Positions 1-9,162 of a stretch of 45,643 nucleotides of DNA are shown here, one piece after another (position 1 is the stretch's first letter; the number at the start of each line of letters is the position of its first letter). The position numbers and the translations under genes are program-made. The DNA comes from Lachnospiraceae bacterium (GTDB lineage Bacteria > Bacillota > Clostridia > Lachnospirales > Lachnospiraceae). Location of the stretch: positions 1 through 45,643 of the forward strand of contig JAILAN010000106.1 in assembly GCA_024681595.1 (NCBI GenBank). Reading direction: 5' to 3'. The notes beneath the pieces were generated by a model. It was not told where the DNA came from and did not search any database. It worked only from the letters and a program-made list of their open reading frames with translations.

Positions 1-204
1 GAGGATATCCCTGACCTGCGCCCTGTATTCCTCTTCGGCCTCGGCCGAATGATCATCGAGGATGTGGCCTCTTGAATCATTCTTTTCCATGCTGTAGACC
101 GTTTTGCCGATCATAAGTGAAATAAAGAGTATGAGGGCCACTCCCAGCAGCAGATATGCGATGTTTTCACGGCATGTTCTTTCGTGTGAGAATGATCTTT
201 TCAT
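1..204 (-). CDS. N-terminal part of a small membrane-anchored protein
   Basis: The minus-strand reading frame is open from an ATG at 204 to the window edge, giving the first 68 residues of a protein whose C-terminus lies outside. An AAAGGAGG Shine-Dalgarno sits 7-8 nt upstream of the ATG, which fixes the start. Residues 1-13 are basic and cytoplasmic, about 14-35 form one hydrophobic membrane segment, and the rest is acidic (a D/H/E-rich stretch, then EYRAQVRDIL). So it looks like a type II membrane protein with an extracytoplasmic domain. It is divergent from comEC. I do not recognise the family from this fragment. Confidence 0.75.
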   Translation of the reverse strand, partial: MKRSFSHERTCRENIAYLLLGVALILFISLMIGKTVYSMEKNDSRGHILDDHSAEAEEEYRAQVRDIL

Positions 205-320
205 ATTGTCCGCCTCCTTTGCACATTTATGTTCGAAAATATATCCGATCGTTCATCCTGGTACTGATACTACTCCCGTTCAGGTACAAATATTTACCCT
301 CAACCCGGGCATCAGCCAAA

Positions 321-349
321 TTGATTATAGTTGATTGTGTTTTTATACA
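321..349 (+). promoter_or_regulatory. candidate comEC promoter
   Basis: TTGATT at 321-326 and TATACA at 344-349 are separated by exactly 17 nt, a good sigma-A type pair, leaving a leader of about 70 nt before comEC. The remainder of the 218-nt divergent gap (205-422) shows no other clear element; no convincing promoter was seen for the minus-strand gene. Confidence 0.45.
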
Positions 350-422
350 GGTGTCAGTCAAAATTCTGTACTTTTTCCGAAAACCGTGCTATATTCCTCT
401 TACTTGAGAAATAAATGACCAC

Positions 423-2693
423 ATGTCTATGAAAAGACCGTTGTGTGCTTTTTGTCTGGCCGTTTCTCTGGCCGTATGCATGATCTCACCGCTTGTTAAA
501 AAGAATATCCGAAGTTACGAAGAGATTTCCGAAAGAACCCTGACATTTACCGGTATTGTCTACGATATTGAACCGGTACAGACCGATCTGCAAAACAGCC
601 TGCTGATATATATGAAGAATGTGTCGCTTTACGAAAACGGACAGGACCGGAAATTTTTTTCCGGCAGGAATATCAGGTTGATAGCATATAAAGACCTTGA
701 AGATTCGGATCTTGACCCGGACCATCAGGGTTTCATACACATAGGACAGCGTATAAGGATAAAAGGAAAACTACATTCCTTCGCATCAGCCACAAATGAA
801 GGGATGTTCGACTCGCTGGTATACTACAATTCGCTCGGGATATCGTTTTCGTTAAGAGATGTCAGGATCATCGATTCAGGTACCTCCTACGATCATTTAA
901 GAGACAGACTATGCAGGATACGGCTTAATGCATCAAAAATCCTCAGGGACACTCTGGCGCCGGAAGAAGGCTCCGTCATGTGCACGATGCTCTTAGGGTA
1001 TAAAAAAGCAGTTGAAGAAGAACTCAAAAGTCTGTACCGCAGGAATGGTATTGCTCACATACTGTGTATCTCGGGCCTTCATATTTCACTCCTCGGCATA
1101 GGTTTATTCAGGCTCCTTAAAAGAACACCGATCGGAATCAGAGCCGCTGCCGTCACCTCTTTTTTGATCGTTTTTCTGTACGTTCTGATGACTGGGATGG
1201 GGGCATCCTCCCTGCGTGCCCTGTTTATGTTCACAGTATCCATGATCGCAGTGCTTATTAAAAGGACCCCTGATATGCTGACATCAATGTCAGTTATATG
1301 TATGTTCCTTTTGCTGTCAAACCCGCTTTTTATCTATAATGCAGGCTTTTGTTTTTCCTTCGGATGCGTGATCGGAATTGCTGTTTTAATGCCGACACTG
1401 TCGTCAGAAAGAGTGTCAGAAAACGGTCGTAAGGTTCCTGCTCCGATAAAGGTCATTTTAGGTCCGTTGACCATTGTAGTCATCGGTTTTCCGATATACC
1501 TGTTCTTCTATTTTCAGTTCCCTGTCTATTCATTTGCATTAAATTTTCTGGTCATTCCCGTAATGGGAATACTGGTCACGGCAGGCTTTCTGCTCATTGT
1601 GACCGAACCATTCTTCCCTGCTGTATCTTCCGTTATCGGGCTTTTGATAACCGGTATCCTTGAGCAGTTTAAGAAACTGTCCGAAGCGGCAGACGCTCTT
1701 CCTTTTCACTTTTATACCCCGGGCAAACCCGCACTCTGGCAGGTGATCGTATACGTTTTGATACTGGCATCTATATATGCTTATCGAAAAAAAACCACCC
1801 TTTATGTGCGGTGGTCGATATCACTGGTTGCAGTATTTATACTGATCCTTCGATCCAATTACGGATGTACTCTGGATTTTCTGGATGTAGGGCAGGGTGA
1901 CGGGATGTTCTTAAGATACAGTAAAATGCCTGTAACTGTCGGAGGTTTTTCGGGAGATTTTACATGCCTTATAGACGGAGGCTCGAGCAGTGTAAGTAAA
2001 GTCGGCAAATACAGGATCATCCCTTATCTTAAATCCCGTGGCTGCGATGAAGTCGATATTGTGATCCTTTCTCATCTGGACTCCGACCATACGAGCGGGA
2101 TAAAGGAACTCTTAAAAGACGGGCCATTGGAGGGAATAATCGTAAAAGCCCTGTGTGTTCCCTATCCTGCTGCCGATCATGACCGGATAAAATATGAAGA
2201 GATAGCAGCTCTTTGCAAAACGGCAGGTGTACAACTTGTTGAATTATCCGAAGGTAATACTTTAAGTCCTGATAAAGGTCTTAAGATGATTGTAGAATCC
2301 CCGTTTGATGATGTGGCGTACACTGATCCGAATGAGATGTCAGTAGTCATATCACTTTACTGTAACGGACAGAGCCTTCTTCTGACCGGGGATATCGGTG
2401 GAAACGCCGAAAAAATCCTGGCAGGCCGAATGAGTGCCGACAGGCCTTATACTCTGCTTAAGTGCGCTCATCACGGCAGCAAAACATCAAGTTCGAACGA
2501 ATTCCTTAACAAAACAAGCCCGGCCGTCACGGTGATAAGTGTCGGAAAAGGCAATTCTTACGGTCTTCCCGCCGATGAGACCCTTAAGCGGTTAAAAGAC
2601 CGGAACATACGGATCTACAGAACCGATGAAAACGGAATGATCCGGGCCAGAATAAAAAAGGTCGGGATCTGCATCCGCTCATTTACGGATTGA
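423..2693 (+). CDS. comEC: ComEC/Rec2 DNA-uptake channel protein
   Basis: Inner-membrane channel that carries single-stranded DNA into the cell during natural transformation. All three usual parts are present in 756 residues: an N-terminal soluble (DUF4131/OB-like) region at about 35-150, the multi-helix Competence domain at about 180-470 with the hallmark CISGLHISLLG (215-225) and MTGMGASSLRA (256-266), and a C-terminal metallo-beta-lactamase-like domain with DVGQGDG (488-494), HLDSDH (551-556), TGD (655-657) and AHHGS (682-686). The metal-ligand residues look intact, so a nuclease-type role for the domain is possible. The start is not fixed by a strong ribosome site; an in-frame ATG two codons later (429) is equally plausible. 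comEA lies 7 kb away in another operon. Confidence 0.95.
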   Translation: MSMKRPLCAFCLAVSLAVCMISPLVKKNIRSYEEISERTLTFTGIVYDIEPVQTDLQNSLLIYMKNVSLYENGQDRKFFSGRNIRLIAYKDLEDSDLDPDHQGFIHIGQRIRIKGKLHSFASATNEGMFDSLVYYNSLGISFSLRDVRIIDSGTSYDHLRDRLCRIRLNASKILRDTLAPEEGSVMCTMLLGYKKAVEEELKSLYRRNGIAHILCISGLHISLLGIGLFRLLKRTPIGIRAAAVTSFLIVFLYVLMTGMGASSLRALFMFTVSMIAVLIKRTPDMLTSMSVICMFLLLSNPLFIYNAGFCFSFGCVIGIAVLMPTLSSERVSENGRKVPAPIKVILGPLTIVVIGFPIYLFFYFQFPVYSFALNFLVIPVMGILVTAGFLLIVTEPFFPAVSSVIGLLITGILEQFKKLSEAADALPFHFYTPGKPALWQVIVYVLILASIYAYRKKTTLYVRWSISLVAVFILILRSNYGCTLDFLDVGQGDGMFLRYSKMPVTVGGFSGDFTCLIDGGSSSVSKVGKYRIIPYLKSRGCDEVDIVILSHLDSDHTSGIKELLKDGPLEGIIVKALCVPYPAADHDRIKYEEIAALCKTAGVQLVELSEGNTLSPDKGLKMIVESPFDDVAYTDPNEMSVVISLYCNGQSLLLTGDIGGNAEKILAGRMSADRPYTLLKCAHHGSKTSSSNEFLNKTSPAVTVISVGKGNSYGLPADETLKRLKDRNIRIYRTDENGMIRARIKKVGICIRSFTD

Positions 2694-2701
2694 CCCCGAC
2701 C
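2651..2701 (-). terminator. Rho-independent terminator of the AmmeMemoRadiSam operon
   Basis: On the minus strand GGTCGGG (2701-2695) pairs with CCCGACC (2666-2660) around an inner ATCCG/CGGAT hairpin (2690-2686 with 2677-2673), followed directly by TTTTTTATT (2659-2651). It ends transcription coming from 2728. It lies within the last codons and stop of comEC, so the comEC 3' end doubles as the terminator. Confidence 0.7.
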
Positions 2702-2727
2702 CGGAAGGTCTTTATCAGTATAAGTAT

Positions 2728-3588
2728 TCAGCAATTGCCCGTATAGACGTACTTAAGATTCTCTCTGGCGACATCAGCCAGATGGTAGACCTTTGAAACC
2801 TCGGTCGGTTCACCGTCAGACATATGGAATGTCGGGAAAAACCGCGAAACATGAAGCGGGATATCGGGTCCTTTGTCATTGCCGTATGCATCCTTAAGTG
2901 ATGCGATCCAGGAAGAAAGCGCCCTCATCTCCTCATCGGAATCGTTAAGTCCGGGGACGATAAGGGTAGTCAGTTCAACGTGACATACCTTGACTGCCTC
3001 AGTTATAAAGTTCATCACCGTCTGTCTGTCGCCCTTAAGGGTATTGCTGTAATAATCATCCGTAAATCCCTTAAGATCTATATTCATCGCATCGATATAG
3101 GGCGATATTTCCTCAAGGACATAAAGAGAAACACATCCTGCGGTAACCACAGCATTTACCATGCCCTTATCATGAACGAGTTTTGCCGTGTCCCTTACAA
3201 ATTCGTATCCGACAAGAGGTTCATTATATGTGAACGCAACTCCGATATTTCCGTTTCTTTTGTAATACCGGGCTTCGTCCGCTATGTGTTCCGGCGTCAG
3301 GACTCTGGCACTATCCGGCCATTCGGATACCTCATCACCCCATGATATCTCGTTGTTCTGGCAGAATGGGCATCTTAAATTGCATCCGTAACTGCCGACC
3401 GACAGTATCCTGCTTCCCGGATAAAAATGCCTTAGCGGCTTTTTTTCTATGGGATCCAGGGCAAGCGATGTTATCGCACCGTAATTGAGCGGTCTTATCA
3501 CACCATGTTCATTGCCACGCGCCTTGCAGAATCCCGCCTCGTTTTCCCTGATATCGCAATGTCTGAAACAAACCTCACATCTGGCCAT
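2728..3588 (-). CDS. amrS: AmmeMemoRadiSam system radical SAM enzyme
   Basis: Radical S-adenosylmethionine protein of the AmmeMemoRadiSam trio, whose substrate is not established. The radical-SAM cysteine motif CNLRCPFC is at residues 69-76, and the N-terminus carries further cysteines (C4, C7, C11, C21) as in the pyruvate-formate-lyase-activase-like subfamily. Length (286 residues) fits the family. The ATG is preceded by AAGGGGAA, a good ribosome site. It lies 34 nt downstream of the fused A/B partner and is the last gene of the operon. No frame damage is seen. The family assignment rests on the overall N-terminal pattern, the motif and the neighbour; the reaction is unknown. Confidence 0.9.
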   Translation of the reverse strand: MARCEVCFRHCDIRENEAGFCKARGNEHGVIRPLNYGAITSLALDPIEKKPLRHFYPGSRILSVGSYGCNLRCPFCQNNEISWGDEVSEWPDSARVLTPEHIADEARYYKRNGNIGVAFTYNEPLVGYEFVRDTAKLVHDKGMVNAVVTAGCVSLYVLEEISPYIDAMNIDLKGFTDDYYSNTLKGDRQTVMNFITEAVKVCHVELTTLIVPGLNDSDEEMRALSSWIASLKDAYGNDKGPDIPLHVSRFFPTFHMSDGEPTEVSKVYHLADVARENLKYVYTGNC

Positions 3589-3622
3589 AATATTCCCCTT
3601 ATCGCTTATCCTTAATTCCTTA

Positions 3623-5011
3623 TTACATCTCGTGTCTTATCACTTCAAATCTCTGCAGGCTGTACGGCTCATCCGCACCGATAAGAGCTTTTCTCCGCGC
3701 TATATCGATCTGCTCTTCAACGGTATCTACGCCCTCAAGATCAGGAAGGAGCAGTCCGCGCTTGTATTCGTTATATACGATGACTCCGTACTTTTTAACA
3801 TCCAGTTCATCCGGTGAATCTATATCCTCGGGTGCCATAAGGACATCTACGCTGATCTCCAGATATGGAAGCTCCTCCTTTTTAATTGGCGAAAACCTCG
3901 GATCACGGGTTGATGCGCTTATGGCATTCTGTATTATCTCCGTAGCCACGCACCCCGTAACGGGAAGGATCGTTCCGATACAGCCTCTTAGCATTCCGTG
4001 CTCATGTATCGATACAAATGCACCCGCTTTTTCATTAAGCATTTCTTCAGGCAGTCCGTCCGGTATCCCTATCTTTTTGCCGTTCCGGATATAAGCATTT
4101 ACCGTCTCATATGCCAGTTTTACATACGGGTCGGCGTTTTGTTTCTTACTATCCAGAGCCGATCTTGATGAATCAAGCCTCGCATCGAGGAATTTTCGTC
4201 CGGCATCTTCTCCTTCAGGATAGAAACAGCATATGCCGTATCCCACTCCGGTAACATCTTCATGGGATAGTTCTTCAGCCCTTACTTTTATCCCGTCAAA
4301 AGCGCCTGCCATGATGACAAAGGATCTGTGACCGCATTCGGCTGCTTTGTTGCAAAGGTCATCCGAAAAATCAAATAACTCATCAAACGAAGCCGATGAG
4401 AGCACCTCCATTATCCGTCTGTCATACTCAGGGCCTTCGGGGGCAAATCCGTAAGGACCATACTCCTTGAGTTTGTGTGAAAGATCACCGCTTGCGACAT
4501 AGACTGCTCTTCGTCCGGTGTCATTAACGGCACGCGCTATGACTGAACCCAGCCTGTAGTGATCGGGAAGGGTCAGCCCCGACAATCCGACTCTCACGAG
4601 TTCAAAGTCCTTGTATTCCTGTTCGATAAAATACAGAGGCACCATTGTTCCGTGATCAAGCCCGGGATCCCTTTCTCCGAGCGTTCCTGCGCTTAAATCT
4701 TCTTTATCAGCCAGTTCGCATATTTTATTAACGAGCCCGGTATCATATTTTTCACTGAAAGTAACTGACGGTGCTCTGAAGGATGCAAATGATCCCTTTG
4801 CCTCACTTCCCGGAGATATGTGAAAATAGTCGGAATACATGATCGAATGCGGACTGGAGATTATGATGGTCTCCGGCTTTAACTCCGCTATCCTGCGCGC
4901 AACCTCGCGGTAGGACTCAATTGTTTTTATGACCTGGTTTTCCCCGCCTTTACCTACTTCCGGAACTATAAGCGGCGGATGCGGAACGCTGAACGCGGCT
5001 ATTATTGACAT
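3623..5011 (-). CDS. amrA: fused AmmeMemoRadiSam protein B (Memo/LigB-like) and A (AMMECR1)
   Basis: Two-domain protein of 462 residues. Residues 1-265 are a class III extradiol-dioxygenase (LigB)/Memo-type domain, with PHPPLI at 10-15, SPHS at 53-56, LDHG at 118-121 and SGDLSHKL at 174-181, including the histidines that usually hold the metal. Residues about 290-462 are an AMMECR1 domain with the signature LRGCIG at 341-346 and STRDPRF at 367-373. In many organisms these are separate genes; here they are one polypeptide beside the radical SAM partner. The start has an AGGGGGAAA ribosome site. Function is inferred only from the conserved association; candidates in the literature include modification or redox roles, none proven. 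Confidence 0.9.
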   Translation of the reverse strand: MSIIAAFSVPHPPLIVPEVGKGGENQVIKTIESYREVARRIAELKPETIIISSPHSIMYSDYFHISPGSEAKGSFASFRAPSVTFSEKYDTGLVNKICELADKEDLSAGTLGERDPGLDHGTMVPLYFIEQEYKDFELVRVGLSGLTLPDHYRLGSVIARAVNDTGRRAVYVASGDLSHKLKEYGPYGFAPEGPEYDRRIMEVLSSASFDELFDFSDDLCNKAAECGHRSFVIMAGAFDGIKVRAEELSHEDVTGVGYGICCFYPEGEDAGRKFLDARLDSSRSALDSKKQNADPYVKLAYETVNAYIRNGKKIGIPDGLPEEMLNEKAGAFVSIHEHGMLRGCIGTILPVTGCVATEIIQNAISASTRDPRFSPIKKEELPYLEISVDVLMAPEDIDSPDELDVKKYGVIVYNEYKRGLLLPDLEGVDTVEEQIDIARRKALIGADEPYSLQRFEVIRHEM

Positions 5012-5043
5012 GATATTTCCCCCTGATAATACTGAAACATTTT

Positions 5044-5073
5044 TGGATTATTCACCCGGGTTTATTGTATAAT
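5044..5073 (+). promoter_or_regulatory. candidate holA promoter
   Basis: TGGATT (5044-5049) and a perfect TATAAT (5068-5073) with an 18-nt spacer lie in the 139-nt gap between the divergent amrA and holA genes, giving a leader of about 70 nt. A second TATAAT at 5128-5133 has no recognisable -35. Confidence 0.4.
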
Positions 5074-5150
5074 GAAAAAGGCTTCGTGATGGCGAGAATC
5101 GCCCCGGCAAAAAACGCCGTATATCATTATAATATTACCTATTCATCAAT

Positions 5151-6122
5151 ATGAAAAGAATCACGGAAGATATAAAAACCGGAAATTTCAGAAGACTTTA
5201 CCTGATCCTCGGGCAGGAGGCATACCTGCGCATTCAATACAGGGATATGCTGAAAAAAGCCATGGTATCGGACGATATGAACTGTAACGTCTATGAGGGG
5301 AATGACATAAGTATTCCCGCGATCATAGACCAGGCTGAGACCATGCCTTTTTTTGCCGACAGACGCCTTATCATAATTCAGAACAGCGGATTGTTAAAAT
5401 CCGGCGGTGAGGACCTGGCTGCATATCTTCCGACCGCCCCCGAAAATACGTGTTTTATCATCTGCGAGAGCGAAGCGGACAAACGCAGCAAGCTGTACAA
5501 AGCATGCCAGAACATGGGTATAGTCGTAGCGGCGGATACGCCCGATGAAATGACCCTCAAAAAGTGGGTCAATAAAATGCTTGCCGATTCCGGCAAGAAA
5601 ATGACGGAAAGAGATATCGAATATTTTCTAAAGACCGTCGGATACGACATGTTCCTCATTAGGAATGAAACGGAAAAGCTCATCTCGTACTGTGGGGAGC
5701 GCGAAATAGCAGGTTCTGCTGACGTAGACATGATCTGTACATCCCAGATCAATGATCACATATTTGATATGGTCGATGCCATAGGCAGTCGAAACAGGCA
5801 AAAGGCTATGGATTTATATTATGATCTTCTTAGGCTTCGGGAACCCGCATTCAGAATACTGTCTCTTATCGCCAGACAGTTCAATCTGCTGCTTCAGGCC
5901 AAGGAACTGCTCCTTAAAAACAGTTCCAAACAGGAGATCCTCTCCAAGGTCCCCATTCCATCTTTCTATGTGAATAAATACATAGACCAGACCCGCAGAT
6001 TTGATATGAAGGCACTCAAAAATGCGCTTGAAAAATGCGTTGAAACCGATGCTTCCATTAAGTCCGGCAACATGAAGGACACTCTCTCGATAGAATTACT
6101 GATATCCGAACTGTCTGCCTGA
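5151..6122 (+). CDS. holA: DNA polymerase III delta subunit
   Basis: Clamp-loader delta subunit, which opens the beta sliding clamp so that the replicative polymerase can be loaded. The 323-residue length and the N-terminal pattern (EDIKTGNFRRLYLILGQEAY, residues 6-25) are typical of Firmicute HolA. The C-terminal third has the expected helical region with LREPAFRILSLIARQFNLLL at about 228-247. The ATG has only a weak upstream ribosome site. holA sits alone on the plus strand before folE, with a 52-nt gap, in contrast to its more common placement beside rpsT in Firmicutes. Confidence 0.9.
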   Translation: MKRITEDIKTGNFRRLYLILGQEAYLRIQYRDMLKKAMVSDDMNCNVYEGNDISIPAIIDQAETMPFFADRRLIIIQNSGLLKSGGEDLAAYLPTAPENTCFIICESEADKRSKLYKACQNMGIVVAADTPDEMTLKKWVNKMLADSGKKMTERDIEYFLKTVGYDMFLIRNETEKLISYCGEREIAGSADVDMICTSQINDHIFDMVDAIGSRNRQKAMDLYYDLLRLREPAFRILSLIARQFNLLLQAKELLLKNSSKQEILSKVPIPSFYVNKYIDQTRRFDMKALKNALEKCVETDASIKSGNMKDTLSIELLISELSA

Positions 6123-6139
6123 TCGGTTAAATACCGGTC

Positions 6140-6167
6140 TTGTATTTTTAACACCTTAGGGTATAAT
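6140..6167 (+). promoter_or_regulatory. folE promoter, possibly giving a leaderless mRNA
   Basis: TTGTAT (6140-6145) and a perfect TATAAT (6162-6167) are separated by 16 nt. Only 7 nt separate the -10 box from the folE ATG at 6175, so transcription should start at or within a base or two of the start codon. No ribosome site is present in the short gap. Confidence 0.5.
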
Positions 6168-6174
6168 TGAGTTC

Positions 6175-6744
6175 ATGGTTAACAGACATCTGACTGAAGA
6201 ACAACGTAATATCATAAAGGAATCGGTGACCAACATCCTCCTTGCACTGGGTGACGATCCTCAAAGAGAGGGCCTTAGGGACACTCCCGAGCGTGTCGCG
6301 GGTATGTATGATGAGGTCTTTGAGGGGATGCGCTATACGAACGAAGAGATAGCGCAGATGTTTGATAAATGCTTTGAGGAGACCAGATCCAGCGACATAG
6401 TCATAGTCAGGGATATCGATGTATTCAGCTACTGCGAGCATCACATTGCCCTGATGTATAACATGAAGGTCACTGTAGCCTATGTTCCGAAGGGCAGAGT
6501 CATAGGTCTTAGCAAGATATGCCGTATCGCAGACATGGTCTGCAAGAGACTCCAGCTCCAGGAGCGTATCACATCCGATATTGCAGACATTCTTCAGATG
6601 GTCTTAAAGACCGATGATATCATGGTCAGCGTTGAAGGCGAGCACGGATGCATGAGCTCACGAGGCATCAAAAAGCCGGGTGCTAAGACCGTTACGCGCG
6701 TAAGCCGCGGTGTTTTCAAAACCAATCCCATGCCATTTATCTGA
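6175..6744 (+). CDS. folE: GTP cyclohydrolase I
   Basis: First enzyme of tetrahydrofolate (and pterin) synthesis: GTP to 7,8-dihydroneopterin triphosphate. Key residues are intact: zinc ligands C87 and H90 in SYCEHH (85-90) and C159 in [11 protein letters not shown] (154-164), with H157 at the catalytic position; [11 protein letters not shown] (35-45) and IGLSKICRI (110-118) are family signatures. The 189-residue length is normal for bacterial FolE. No earlier in-frame start fits, and the next ATG (codon 44) would cut into the conserved core, so the ATG at 6175 is the likely start although it has no ribosome site. No other folate gene is adjacent. Confidence 0.95.
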   Translation: MVNRHLTEEQRNIIKESVTNILLALGDDPQREGLRDTPERVAGMYDEVFEGMRYTNEEIAQMFDKCFEETRSSDIVIVRDIDVFSYCEHHIALMYNMKVTVAYVPKGRVIGLSKICRIADMVCKRLQLQERITSDIADILQMVLKTDDIMVSVEGEHGCMSSRGIKKPGAKTVTRVSRGVFKTNPMPFI

Positions 6745-6759
6745 TATGAGTGTCATATC
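6743..6759. repeat. palindrome spanning both stop codons of a convergent gene pair
   Basis: GATATGA and TCATATC are perfect inverted arms with a 3-nt centre. The folE stop (6742-6744) and the minus-strand GerMN gene stop (6760-6758) both lie largely inside it. No T-tract follows on either strand, so it is at best a weak bidirectional terminator. Confidence 0.4.
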
Positions 6760-7711
6760 ATTCCACTATATCGAGATTTCTTTCAAAAAGTCCGGTCAGT
6801 GACGAATTATCCCTGGTCATTCCAGGTTCGGTATTGTCAACTGAGATCTGGACTTTATTTATTCCACCAAGTTCAATGAGCGAATTAGCTATCGAATGTG
6901 TCAGGACATCATCCGTTACCGGGTAGAGTGATGACAGATACGCAGGATCCATATTCACGTAGCATGTTCCGTCATTTACGGTGACAGACAGCGCTTTGGC
7001 TGCAGGATCGAGCACCGGATATCCTTCGTACTCGGATGACGGTCCCTTGATAAGCTCATCCACGACCAGTTTTTCCGGAGAAATATTGGTATTGTATATG
7101 ACGCTCCTTGTTGTCTTAACGAGTCTGTCTCCGGTCTCGCTGGCAAAAAAAAGTGTCAGTTCGACCTTTTCATACGCATTTATCTCTTTGCCCGCATTGG
7201 TTATAAACTGATCCGGAGTCATTATGCCTACAGGATTGCCTGCCTGGTCGGTCAGCGGTTCTCCTTCAACGGTAAAGCTGATACCGTCTATTCCCGGGAT
7301 CTGACCATAGGACCTGACGAGCGAAGCCCTGCTAAGAACCTCAAGCAGCGGATCTGTGTTCCTGTACCGGGCATCAAATCCCAGAACCAGCTGGTTATCT
7401 TTAATGGATACACTGACCAGATCAAACGTATTTCCTATAACAGTCTTATATACGAGTTTATCCGACGGAACCTTCAGGGCTTCGGTAACCTCATTGACCA
7501 TAGACTCAACATCAGTCCCTGTCAGGGTATATGGCACAGTATAAAGTCCTGTCTCCGCGGAATTGACGAAATAAAGCTCAAAGCCCGGCTCGGGAGCCGT
7601 GTCCTTTTTAGCGCACCCTCCGATAAAAAGGATCAAAAATGCCAGTGACAGGATAACAGCGCCCGTTCGATATTTAATTGATTTTTTAATGATCATTCTC
7701 ATCATGTTCAT
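6758..7711 (-). CDS. lipoprotein with two GerMN domains
   Basis: A 317-residue secreted lipoprotein: a basic N-terminus, a hydrophobic segment and a lipobox ending LFIGGC with the acylated cysteine at 33. It is followed by two GerMN-type repeats (about 45-165 and 175-310; the second contains ELTLFFASETGDRLV and ISPEKLVVDELIKGP). GerMN domains occur in spore-germination protein GerM and in actinobacterial LpqB, and are thought to bind ligands or partners outside the membrane. The ATG overlaps the histidine kinase stop by 4 nt (ATGA), implying translational coupling. Likely role (inference): an accessory outer component of the adjacent two-component system. A GerM-like role in sporulation is the alternative. 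Confidence 0.85.
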   Translation of the reverse strand: MNMMRMIIKKSIKYRTGAVILSLAFLILFIGGCAKKDTAPEPGFELYFVNSAETGLYTVPYTLTGTDVESMVNEVTEALKVPSDKLVYKTVIGNTFDLVSVSIKDNQLVLGFDARYRNTDPLLEVLSRASLVRSYGQIPGIDGISFTVEGEPLTDQAGNPVGIMTPDQFITNAGKEINAYEKVELTLFFASETGDRLVKTTRSVIYNTNISPEKLVVDELIKGPSSEYEGYPVLDPAAKALSVTVNDGTCYVNMDPAYLSSLYPVTDDVLTHSIANSLIELGGINKVQISVDNTEPGMTRDNSSLTGLFERNLDIVE

Positions 7712-9162
7712 ACAGCAGCCTTGATCGGTATCCTGACCGTGAATGTACTGCCCTCACCGAGAGTACTCCTTACAACGATAGTTCCCTTATGCAGCATAAC
7801 GGCCGACCGGGTGATAGCAAGTCCCAGACCGGTTCCGCCAATCTTGTTCGAATGCGATTTATCCACCCTGTAGAATCGTTCAAAGATCGAATCCAGTTCT
7901 TCTTCGGGAATACCCTCTCCGGTATCGGTAACTTCTATCATGAAATACTGATGATCGGCATCCACGGTGACCGTTGCGGTACCGCCGGGTGAATTGTATT
8001 TGATCGCATTTTCCACGAGGTTTGTCAGCACCAGTGATATCTTAACCTCATCCACCTCTGCTACAACATCGCGCAATGACACGAGTGTCAGTTCTATCTC
8101 GTTCTTTCTGGCTATGGGGCGCATCCTTTTTAATATGATCTCTGACAGTTCATTTATATCAACCGTTGAGATATTGAGCTTTGATGCATCCTTATCGAGC
8201 CTCACGAGTTCCAGGAGGTCGTTTATTATCTTATCCTCTCTTTCGATCTCCTGCGTGATATCCGCCATGAACTCTTTATATACTTCGACCGGCACTTCAT
8301 TATCGGTGTTCAGCGAATCCGCCAGTATCTTGACCGAAGTCAGCGGAGTCTTGAGCTCATGTGATACGTTAGATACGAACTGCCTTCGGGATTCATCAGC
8401 CTTTTGCATCTTGGCAAACAGTGAATTGAAGGATGAAACGATATGCTGTGTCTCCAGGTAATCCCTGACTGTGAGAGGTTCGTCTGATGTACCGCTTTTA
8501 ACCGATTCGATCTGCTTGGATATCCTGTCAAAGGGACGCACCAGAAGCCTTGATAACAGCAGAGCTATCGCAACGAGCAATATTATCACTATTATCAGTA
8601 TCTTTTGTGCACGGTTTCGCAGTATCTCTATGGTGTTGGTGATAGTGTCCGTGGATGTCGAAGCCAGTAGTACTCCGCGATACATCACGGTTCCTTCGGC
8701 TATCTCATCGGTTGCCGACACGGCGGATATCGTCTCCGTAATTGGTACGGTGAGTTCAATATAACCGTTCACCCTGTCGTAGTTGTTGATACTGCTGCCC
8801 TTAAGACATTTGACCACTTCCTCGGATACCATGGATCTGCCATCCGAAATCCCGTAAGTGTCCCTGACTATCTTAAGACGGTTGTTGATGACCATGACGC
8901 GGCCCGAATACAAATTGGACAGCAGATTAAGTTCCGCATTCACCACATCGGAAGAAGGATCTATCAGATAATTGTAGGTAATGAGATGATCTGCCAGTAC
9001 ATTCAGCTGGTTTTGGACATCAAGGGTCCTGACCTTCACCGCACGATCCTCATATCCTTTGAGAATACTCTGATATATTACGAGCGAAGGGATGAGCCCT
9101 GTTATGAAGATGATAATAAACAGGCGAAGCTTTAAGCTTCGCCAGAATCTGAATCTATGCAT
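7708..9162 (-). CDS. membrane sensor histidine kinase
   Basis: Sensor kinase with, from the chosen start, membrane helix 1 at about 12-32, an extracytoplasmic sensor region (about 33-187, possibly a Cache-like fold), helix 2 at about 188-206, a HAMP linker, a HisKA domain with FVSNVSHELKTPLTS (phospho-acceptor H268) and an HATPase with NLVENAIKYN, DTGEGIPEEE and GGTGLGLAI. The ATG at 9162 overlaps the response-regulator stop by 8 nt. A longer version from an ATG at 9195 would overlap 41 nt and has no better ribosome site, so I prefer the shorter (484 residues). It partners the upstream OmpR-type regulator. Overall layout resembles PhoR/WalK/MtrB kinases; the signal is unknown. Confidence 0.92.
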   Translation of the reverse strand: MHRFRFWRSLKLRLFIIIFITGLIPSLVIYQSILKGYEDRAVKVRTLDVQNQLNVLADHLITYNYLIDPSSDVVNAELNLLSNLYSGRVMVINNRLKIVRDTYGISDGRSMVSEEVVKCLKGSSINNYDRVNGYIELTVPITETISAVSATDEIAEGTVMYRGVLLASTSTDTITNTIEILRNRAQKILIIVIILLVAIALLLSRLLVRPFDRISKQIESVKSGTSDEPLTVRDYLETQHIVSSFNSLFAKMQKADESRRQFVSNVSHELKTPLTSVKILADSLNTDNEVPVEVYKEFMADITQEIEREDKIINDLLELVRLDKDASKLNISTVDINELSEIILKRMRPIARKNEIELTLVSLRDVVAEVDEVKISLVLTNLVENAIKYNSPGGTATVTVDADHQYFMIEVTDTGEGIPEEELDSIFERFYRVDKSHSNKIGGTGLGLAITRSAVMLHKGTIVVRSTLGEGSTFTVRIPIKAAV

